From: CAYGWP01 sp964353455
GTDB lineage: Bacteria; Planctomycetota; Phycisphaerae; FEN-1346
Length of the DNA: 5,448 nucleotides
Assembly (NCBI GenBank): GCA_964353455.1
Contig: CAYGWP010000537.1
Span: forward strand, 1-5,448
Direction: 5' to 3'
Below are positions 1 through 3,963 of this stretch, in pieces; the first letter of the stretch is position 1, and each line of letters starts with the position of its first letter. Both the position numbers and the translations under genes were made by a program. The notes beneath the pieces are model-generated. The model was given only the letters and a program-made list of their open reading frames with translations, was not told the origin of the DNA and did no database searches.

Positions 1-27
1 TGGCACTTTACTCGGATATCTGATTAT

Positions 28-633
28 ATGAAAAATATCAATTTCATCCCGGCCTATCGGCGAGTCGCCCAGCGCGACCGCCGCAAACTTACGCGGTGGA
101 TCACCCTGGGCGCCGCCTACCTGGTCCTCGTGGCGGGCGGCACCGCCGCATGTTACGCAGTCTGGAGCGTCGGCGGCGCAACCCTGGCCGGCGAACTCGA
201 AAAAACCAAGGCCCAGATCCAGATGACCAACGGCGAACTCCGCTCCATGCGCACCGAACTCGAAGCAAAGGAAAAAGCCCTCCGCGCAGAGCAGGCCGCC
301 ATCGACCAGCCCGACTGGAGCCTCCTCCTGGCCATGCTCGCCCGCAGCATGGGCGACGGCCTGGTCCTGACGCAGTGCGAACTGCGACCCGCCGCCGCAG
401 GCCCCGCCCCCGCCGCCGAACCGGAGACCACGGCCTCCTTCTCGCTCCAGGTGGCCGGCTACGGCAAGACGCTGCCCGGCGTCCTGCGGTTCGCCCAGGA
501 ACTGGAACGCTCGGGGGTCTTCGACCAGATACGCCTCGTCAAGACCGACCCGGAGAAGTTCCTGGCAGGCACGGCCGTCCGATTCCAGATGGAATGCACC
601 ATGGGGCCCAAGAAACGCGAGCGTGCCAATTGA
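28..633 (+). CDS. pilN: PilN-like type IV pilus / T2SS inner-membrane assembly protein
   Basis: This 201-aa protein starts KNINFIPAYRR, which resembles the short cytoplasmic PilN motif (INLLP-type) that docks to PilM. One membrane segment follows at about residues 24-46. A charged, coiled-coil-like stretch runs from about 53 to 93, and a periplasmic domain from about 95 to 192 ends in a VFDQIRLVKTDPEKF...VRFQMECTM pattern, as in PilN C-terminal ferredoxin-like domains. Known PilN proteins dimerise with PilO and link cytoplasmic PilM to periplasmic PilP. An Ala/Pro-rich insert (about 121-132) interrupts the periplasmic domain. The ATG at 28 is chosen because the motif must be N-terminal; no good Shine-Dalgarno sequence is visible in the 27 bases before it. 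Its stop codon overlaps the next gene's start. The family call rests on topology, motif and neighbours rather than strong sequence identity; a GspL C-terminal-like protein is the alternative. Confidence 0.75.
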   Translation: MKNINFIPAYRRVAQRDRRKLTRWITLGAAYLVLVAGGTAACYAVWSVGGATLAGELEKTKAQIQMTNGELRSMRTELEAKEKALRAEQAAIDQPDWSLLLAMLARSMGDGLVLTQCELRPAAAGPAPAAEPETTASFSLQVAGYGKTLPGVLRFAQELERSGVFDQIRLVKTDPEKFLAGTAVRFQMECTMGPKKRERAN

Positions 634-1199
634 AACTGAACCCCGCCAGATGGCAGTCGTGGCACATCGACGCGGCCGCCGCCGCACTCGTGATCGTGAC
701 GGTCGCAGTTTGCCTGGGCGGCATCCGGCCACTCAGGAGCAGCCACGACGCGTATCTCGCCCAGAAGGCCGAACTGGAAGGCCAGCAGGACCAGGCTTCA
801 CGCCTCGCCGCCTCCATGGCCGCCATGAGACGACAACTTGCCGCTATCGACCAGACCATGACCACAGGGGCGCTCAGACTGAAGCCCACATCGCACGTCA
901 ACACCGAGTTGGTCCAACTCTCGGCCCTGGCCGTCGAGAGCGGACTGGCCATCGGCGACATCCGCGCTGGCCTCCCCATCTCCGGCCCGCACTACGACAC
1001 CGTGCCCATCGAACTGGCCGGCAGCGGCACCTATCGCACATGCACCATGTTCCTGCGGCGGCTGCGGCAGGAGCATCCCGATACGAGCATTGCGGCGTTC
1101 ACGATGTCGGCCGGCGGCGACGACCCGGCCGGGGCAAGCAAGTTCCGCTTCGGTCTCCGGTGGCACGCCGCCGCCCCGCAGGCCGTCGCCAGCCGATAG
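630..1199 (+). CDS. pilO: PilO-like type IV pilus / T2SS inner-membrane assembly protein
   Basis: The chosen start is a TTG at 630, giving 189 aa. It overlaps the PilN-like stop codon in the sequence TTGA, a typical translational coupling arrangement. The frame is open further upstream, but that part is an Arg/Pro-rich shadow of pilN and is not credible. The protein has one membrane segment (about 13-31), a coiled-coil-like region (about 38-77) and a small alpha/beta periplasmic domain (about 90-180). That domain contains LSALAVESGLAIGDIRAG, VPIELAGSGTYRTCTMFLRRL and FRFGLRWHA, matching the PilO pattern of a beta strand, a helix with a FLRRL-like end, and a final strand. PilO forms the inner-membrane alignment subcomplex with PilN and PilP. 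GspM is the T2SS equivalent and cannot be excluded. No ATG in this frame near 630 offers a better start. Confidence 0.72.
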   Translation: MKLNPARWQSWHIDAAAAALVIVTVAVCLGGIRPLRSSHDAYLAQKAELEGQQDQASRLAASMAAMRRQLAAIDQTMTTGALRLKPTSHVNTELVQLSALAVESGLAIGDIRAGLPISGPHYDTVPIELAGSGTYRTCTMFLRRLRQEHPDTSIAAFTMSAGGDDPAGASKFRFGLRWHAAAPQAVASR

Positions 1200-1228
1200 C
1201 AGGTTAGTCTGTTCACCGCTCCTGTTGT

Positions 1229-1251
1229 GGGAGGGGGGGCTCGGGTAAGGG
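1229..1251 (+). promoter_or_regulatory. Predicted G-quadruplex motif overlapping a ribosome binding site
   Basis: Four or five G-tracts lie close together on the coding strand: GGG (1229-1231), G7 (1233-1239), GGG (1243-1245) and GGG (1249-1251). The loops are A, CTC and TAA, which satisfies the classic G3+N1-7 rule. The last tract is part of TAAGGG, the only Shine-Dalgarno-like sequence before the ATG at 1260 (8-9 base spacing). A folded RNA quadruplex would therefore occlude ribosome binding for the PilP/GspC-like gene. The motif is seen directly; folding and function are inferred. Confidence 0.5.
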
Positions 1252-1259
1252 TAACAAAA

Positions 1260-1826
1260 ATGAATCTTCCGAGGTCGCGAAAGGTGATGTTGGGGCTTCT
1301 GGGGCTGGCCATCGTGGGGTTCGCGGCCGACCGCCTGCTCCAGGGCGACGCCGCCATTCAGCCGAACTCCGCTGCGGCCGAAAGTCCCCCGGCCGGCGTC
1401 GCGCCGCCCGTCCCGGGCCCGGCGGCCCCGGCGCCGGCGATGGCCGACGAGGCGAAGGCCACTTCGCTTTCCATGTCGGTGGCCGACCGTCTGAAGACCC
1501 TGGCCGACCCCGAGGACCTGGAGCCGCAGAGCCTCCGCGAGGCCTTTGCCCCGCCTCAGGACTGGCTTCGTGAACTCCAGACCCAGCCAGGGACCACCAC
1601 GGCCCCCGAAGTTGACCCGGTGGCCGAGTTCGCCGCCAAGCACAAGGTGACGGTCGTCATGCTCGCGGGCAGCGCCGGCAGCGCTATCATCGATGGCAAA
1701 ATCATGCAGGTCGGCCAGGAACTGGACGGCTTCACCCTGGTCCGCATGGCCGCAGGCAGCGTGGTGTTCCGGGCGAAGAACGGCGCCGCCGAGGTGGAAC
1801 TACGCCTGACCACGGAACCCCGATGA
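1260..1826 (+). CDS. PilP/GspC-like periplasmic connector protein of T4P/T2SS
   Basis: This 188-aa protein starts at ATG 1260, preceded by TAAGGG 8-9 bases upstream. An ATG 33 bases earlier lies before that ribosome binding site and is less likely. The protein has a short cytoplasmic tail, one hydrophobic segment (about 8-26), an Ala/Pro-rich linker (about 43-61), a REAFAPP motif (93-99) recalling the DPF-type motif of PilP, and a C-terminal beta domain (about 128-184). That domain reads as strand-turn-strand: VTVVMLAGSAGSAIIDGKIMQVGQEL, then FTLVRMAAGSVVF and AAEVELRL. This matches the homology-region fold shared by GspC and PilP, which contacts the secretin N0 domain. A true PilP is usually a lipoprotein; the N-terminus here lacks a lipobox cysteine and looks like a GspC-style membrane anchor. 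Its position after pilN and pilO supports the role. Choosing between PilP and GspC needs profile searches. Confidence 0.65.
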   Translation: MNLPRSRKVMLGLLGLAIVGFAADRLLQGDAAIQPNSAAAESPPAGVAPPVPGPAAPAPAMADEAKATSLSMSVADRLKTLADPEDLEPQSLREAFAPPQDWLRELQTQPGTTTAPEVDPVAEFAAKHKVTVVMLAGSAGSAIIDGKIMQVGQELDGFTLVRMAAGSVVFRAKNGAAEVELRLTTEPR

Positions 1827-1861
1827 TCCCCGGAAAATACGAAATTTTCTTTAAGGTTCCG
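1813..1861 (+). promoter_or_regulatory. Nested inverted repeats at the pilP-like/pilin junction
   Basis: Two perfect inverted repeats are nested here. The outer pair is CGGAACC (1813-1819) with GGTTCCG (1855-1861). The inner pair is GAAAAT (1833-1838) with ATTTTC (1844-1849), with a 5-base loop and a T-rich exit TTTTCTTT. The element spans the stop codon at 1824-1826. It could act as a weak attenuator or processing site that uncouples pilin expression from the upstream genes, or the AT-rich part could be an upstream promoter element. Function is not shown by the sequence. Confidence 0.35.
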
Positions 1862-1879
1862 CGGAATACTGACCGATAC

Positions 1880-1885
1880 TATGAT
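1880..1885 (+). promoter_or_regulatory. Possible -10 element of a pilin promoter
   Basis: TATGAT matches the sigma70 -10 consensus TATAAT at five of six positions and sits in the only AT-rich gap of the pilus gene group. No good -35 hexamer lies 16-19 bases upstream (TTCCGC at 17 bases matches poorly). An A/T-rich tract at 1833-1854 could partly compensate. A separate pilin promoter would make sense because the subunit is needed in large excess over assembly proteins. This is a weak call. Confidence 0.28.
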
Positions 1886-1933
1886 GCACCTTGTTTCAGG
1901 AAATGGCATCCCCTACGCACGGCATTTCCATAC

Positions 1934-1947
1934 AAAGGAGGAGGAGG
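1934..1947 (+). promoter_or_regulatory. Very strong Shine-Dalgarno region of the pilin gene
   Basis: AAGGAGG at 1935-1941 is a full-strength Shine-Dalgarno sequence, 6 bases before the ATG at 1948. It is followed by further AGG repeats, giving four AGG units in a row. This fixes the start at 1948 rather than the upstream in-frame ATGs at 1891 and 1903, and it predicts high translation, as expected for a major subunit. Confidence 0.85.
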
Positions 1948-2430
1948 ATGCGACTTTCCAAGAAGCGGGCGTTCAGTCTGCTGGAACTGGTCATTGTCGT
2001 CGTCATCATCGGCATCATCGCCGCCATTGCCATTCCCCGCATGAGCCGGGGCACGGCGGGTGCGGCTGATTCCGCGCTCTCAGGCGACCTGGCGGTCCTA
2101 CGCAACGCCATCGACCTCTTTGCCGCGGAGCACGACGGCAAGTTCCCCAAACTGGCCAAAATCGCCAACCAGTTGACCCTCTACACCGACTCCAGCAACA
2201 CGTCGGACCCGGTGGCCGCCAAGGACGCCACGCATATCTTCGGCCCGTATCTGCGGGCCGTCCCGAAACTGCCCGTCGGCGCCAACAAGAACGCCGACAC
2301 CTTCACCGGCACAAGCCCCCCGGGCACCGATGCCGCAGGCTGGTTCTATGACGAGACTAGCGGCAAGATCTCCGCTAACTGCGCCGCCGCCGAAGTGGAC
2401 CAGGCGAACAAGAAGTACGTCGATTATTGA
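1948..2430 (+). CDS. GspG-like type II secretion / type IV (pseudo)pilin precursor
   Basis: This 160-aa prepilin has an 8-residue basic leader (MRLSKKRA), then the class III signal FSLLELVIVVVIIGIIAAIAIPRM. Cleavage by a prepilin peptidase before Phe9 would give a 152-aa mature protein with the conserved Glu5 and Pro22. The -1 residue is Ala instead of the usual Gly. After the N-terminal helix, residues 36-66 (AGAADSALSGDLAVLRNAIDLFAAEHDGKFP) continue as an amphipathic helix in the style common among planctomycete GspG-type proteins. The C-terminal part contains GPYLRAVPKLPVG (99-111) and GWFYDETSGKISANC (131-145), reminiscent of the GspG GPYL...P and WxYD elements. Such proteins polymerise into the pseudopilus or pilus. 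The strong ribosome binding site and the terminator downstream suggest it is the last and most highly expressed gene of the group. Whether it is the major subunit or a T2SS pseudopilin cannot be told from this window. Confidence 0.87.
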   Translation: MRLSKKRAFSLLELVIVVVIIGIIAAIAIPRMSRGTAGAADSALSGDLAVLRNAIDLFAAEHDGKFPKLAKIANQLTLYTDSSNTSDPVAAKDATHIFGPYLRAVPKLPVGANKNADTFTGTSPPGTDAAGWFYDETSGKISANCAAAEVDQANKKYVDY

Positions 2431-2440
2431 GAACCCGCTT

Positions 2441-2478
2441 CGTCGGCCGTAACGGCCGTGAAACCTCCTTAGCCGACG
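2441..2478 (+). other. Stem-loop in the pilin 3' UTR carrying an anti-Shine-Dalgarno heptamer
   Basis: CGTCGGC (2441-2447) is a perfect complement of GCCGACG (2472-2478), so a 7-bp stem can form 10 bases after the pilin stop. Within this interval CGGCCG (2444-2449) and CGGCCG (2453-2458) form a competing 6-bp hairpin with a TAA loop. The single-stranded part contains ACCTCCTTA (2463-2471), identical to the usual 3' tail of bacterial 16S rRNA. Its CCTCCTT core is complementary to AAGGAGG, the pilin ribosome binding site at 1935-1941. The pairing potential is seen directly; any role is inferred. Confidence 0.35.
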
Positions 2479-2516
2479 GCGCGGCGGGTCTTCCGATCCG
2501 CCGCGCTTACTGTATT
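2479..2516 (+). terminator. Stem-loop terminator after the pilin gene
   Basis: GCGCGGCGGGTC (2479-2490), loop TTCC, then GATCCGCCGCGC (2495-2506) form a 12-bp stem with one G-T pair and a tetraloop. The following TTACTGTATT is T-rich but interrupted. It lies 48 bases after the pilin stop, in a convergent junction, so it is well placed to end the pilus operon. No T-tract is present on the opposite side, so it is oriented mainly for the + strand. Confidence 0.6.
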
Positions 2517-2519
2517 GCA

Positions 2520-2549
2520 GGGCGGCGCGCCGCCCGTACGGGCCGCGCC
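2520..2549. repeat. Overlapping palindromes between convergent genes
   Basis: GGGCGGCGCGCCGCCC (2520-2535) is a perfect 16-bp palindrome. It overlaps GCCCGTACGGGC (2532-2543), a perfect 12-bp palindrome. GGCGCG (2524-2529) can also pair with CGCGCC (2544-2549) around the second one. The block lies between the pilin terminator and the minus-strand stop at 2570-2572, so it may serve as the 3' hairpin of the minus-strand methyltransferase-like transcript. It could also be a protein-binding or dispersed repeat element. Confidence 0.5.
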
Positions 2550-2569
2550 ATTATCAACCTTAGAGTGTC

Positions 2570-3709
2570 CTAGTCCCCGCCGCGCTGGGCGGTCCAGTCC
2601 CGCGCCGCGGCCCCGTCGCCGCTCACCTTGCCGACGATCCGGTCACCATCGGCAATGCCTTCGAAGGTCTGCCGCGGGCTGCCTTCAAGGATGAAGTAAA
2701 CCCCCGCCCCCCAGGCGTAGAACTGGGGCAGGGCGGCCTGGTCTTTGCCGGTCCCGATGGCGGCGTAGTACCGGCCGTCGTGGCGGCGGATGTCGAGCGA
2801 TGCCGGTTTGGCCCCTTGGGTCCAGCGCCACGTGCCCACCAGGTTGACCCTGTCGCGTTTGGCCGCCCACTCGCGTTTGCCGGCATCCGGACCGCCCTGC
2901 GTCTCCACGTTGCCGCGGATGGCGTCGCCGATGATCCGCCCGCTGAAGGTCATCTTCTGCTTCTCTCCTTGCCCCTCGCGGACGATGCTGAAGCCGAGCC
3001 GGTCGCCGACGAGCGCCGCATCCGCGATCGGCTGCTCGCGACCATCGACCTTCGCCGCCCCGCTTACCGCCTGGAACCGCTGCCGCAGACGCAACTCGAA
3101 CGCCTGCCCGCCCTTCGCGCCCGGGAGCGTCCACTGCCACGTGCCCGCCGCCGGCCCGGGCAGCACCCAGTAATACGCCGTCCGCTCCCAGTCCGCACAC
3201 GGCACGTTCATCGTCTGGTCGGCCTGCCATTCACCCATGTCGAATGCATGAGAGACGATGCGGTCCCCAGGACGCAACTGCCGGAACAGCGCGGGCCGCA
3301 GCCGAATGTTCAGCATCGGCAGCAGATACAGCGTCACCACCGTCGCCTCGCTGAAATCCGTCTCGTACAGGTCCTGCTGGAGGAACGTCACACGGTCCTC
3401 CAGGTTCGCCTTCCGGACGTTCTCAAGGCACTCCTTGATCCGGGCAGGGTCGATGTCGATTCCCACGCCCTTTCTGGCCCCGTACTTTCCGGCCGCCGTG
3501 ATCACGATACGCCCGTCGCCGCAACCCAGGTCATAGACCACATCATCCTTCCCGACGTTGGCCGTCTTGAGCATCGTCTCCACGACCTCGGGCGGCGTGG
3601 GCACGTAATGAACGTCCGGCCGCCGGTCCGCCGCGCGGCACGCCAGGCACACGCACAGGACTACCAGCATCCATACGCCGACCGACAACACCCTGCGCCG
3701 ATTGAGCAT
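2570..3709 (-). CDS. Exported SAM-dependent methyltransferase-like protein with two tandem C-terminal beta repeats
   Basis: The ATG at 3707-3709 is chosen because AAGGAGG (3716-3722 on the other strand) lies 6 bases before it; this gives 379 aa. Residues 1-26 form a signal peptide: NRRRVLS, a hydrophobic core, and a CRA|A-type cleavage site. Residues 31-160 are a class I Rossmann methyltransferase fold: PTPPEVVETML (37-47), motif I DLGCGDG (60-66), GIDIDP (83-88), QDLYETDF (112-119), and TLYLLPMLNIRLRP (126-139) followed by RPGDRIVSHAF. This pattern recalls the FAM173/ATPSCKMT-like lysine methyltransferase group. The C-terminal half holds two repeats (about 189-285 and 292-376). Each begins GTWxWT and ends with FxGxIxGDxIxGxV and R-W-A-R elements, suggesting small lipocalin-like beta domains. 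The target is unknown. The signal peptide is odd for an enzyme using a cytoplasmic cofactor. Fold call is strong, substrate call absent. Confidence 0.85.
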   Translation of the reverse strand: MLNRRRVLSVGVWMLVVLCVCLACRAADRRPDVHYVPTPPEVVETMLKTANVGKDDVVYDLGCGDGRIVITAAGKYGARKGVGIDIDPARIKECLENVRKANLEDRVTFLQQDLYETDFSEATVVTLYLLPMLNIRLRPALFRQLRPGDRIVSHAFDMGEWQADQTMNVPCADWERTAYYWVLPGPAAGTWQWTLPGAKGGQAFELRLRQRFQAVSGAAKVDGREQPIADAALVGDRLGFSIVREGQGEKQKMTFSGRIIGDAIRGNVETQGGPDAGKREWAAKRDRVNLVGTWRWTQGAKPASLDIRRHDGRYYAAIGTGKDQAALPQFYAWGAGVYFILEGSPRQTFEGIADGDRIVGKVSGDGAAARDWTAQRGGD

Positions 3710-3754
3710 GTCCTGCCTCCTTGTTAGAGACCTCCACGTTCGCTGACTTGCCAC

Positions 3755-3780
3755 GATGCCGAACACAGACCGTCGGCATC
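3755..3780. promoter_or_regulatory. Candidate operator: 8-bp inverted repeat at the minus-strand promoter
   Basis: GATGCCGA (3755-3762) and TCGGCATC (3773-3780) are perfect inverted repeats separated by 10 bases. The right arm abuts the minus-strand -10 hexamer (3781-3786), and the predicted transcription start at about 3774 falls within it. It could be a repressor site or a hairpin at the very 5' end of the mRNA. Confidence 0.45.
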
Positions 3781-3809
3781 AGTATAAGCAGGGCCGCCGC
3801 GGGCTTCAA
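3781..3809 (-). promoter_or_regulatory. Sigma70-like promoter of the methyltransferase-like gene
   Basis: Read on the minus strand, the -35 is TTGAAG (3804-3809, 4 of 6 matches) and the -10 is TATACT (3781-3786, 5 of 6), with an optimal 17-base spacer. Initiation near 3774 would leave a leader of about 65 bases before the ATG at 3709, with the AAGGAGG ribosome binding site in it. Confidence 0.6.
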
Positions 3810-3873
3810 GCACCTCGTGAACCCGATGTCGTAACTCGACCGGGAGCGCGCAAGACCCCTGCCATCCAGCCTG

Positions 3874-3902
3874 TGGCAAAGCGATGCACGATGGCTTATA
3901 CT
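3874..3902 (+). promoter_or_regulatory. Sigma70-like promoter of the TolB-like gene
   Basis: The -10 is TATACT (3897-3902, 5 of 6 matches) within GCTTATACT. A weak -35, TGGCAA (3874-3879, 3 of 6), lies 17 bases upstream. Initiation near 3909 gives a leader of about 55 bases. The same 9-mer GCTTATACT occurs at the divergent promoter. Confidence 0.5.
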
Positions 3903-3906
3903 ACGC

Positions 3907-3933
3907 GGGCCGGCCTGCCGCCCCAGGCGGCCC
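3907..3933 (+). promoter_or_regulatory. 5' UTR hairpin of the TolB-like mRNA
   Basis: GGGCC (3907-3911) pairs with GGCCC (3929-3933), and GCCTG (3913-3917) pairs with CAGGC (3924-3928). This is a 10-bp stem with one bulged G and a 6-base loop. It begins at or next to the predicted transcription start and ends 17 bases before the AGGAG ribosome binding site. It may protect the 5' end of the mRNA; no riboswitch family is recognised. Confidence 0.4.
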
Positions 3934-3963
3934 GCCCGCCCCATCCAGATAGGAGCAGACACG

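Noticed and set aside
96..629. Upstream in-frame extension of the PilO-like reading frame
   Set aside because: The translation is Arg/Pro/Gly-rich with no family features and runs antisense to good sense in the pilN frame. The TTG at 630 gives a PilO-like N-terminus and a coupling overlap.
798..1643. Long open frame on the minus strand
   Set aside because: It spans two well-supported plus-strand genes and has low-complexity Gly/Arg-rich composition typical of an antisense shadow in GC-rich DNA.
2780..3727. Long plus-strand open frame opposite the methyltransferase-like gene
   Set aside because: It is Arg/Leu/Pro-rich with no recognisable domain, no ribosome binding site, and is fully antisense to a gene with clear motifs.
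3710..3766. Longer N-terminus for the methyltransferase-like protein (start at 3766)
   Set aside because: It would place 19 extra residues before the signal peptide and lacks a ribosome binding site, while AAGGAGG lies exactly before the ATG at 3709.
3875..3888. Sigma54-type promoter in TGGCAAAGCGATGCA
   Set aside because: The GG and GC dinucleotides are 9 bases apart instead of 10 and the -12 box lacks TTGC. A sigma70-like -10 immediately downstream explains the region better.
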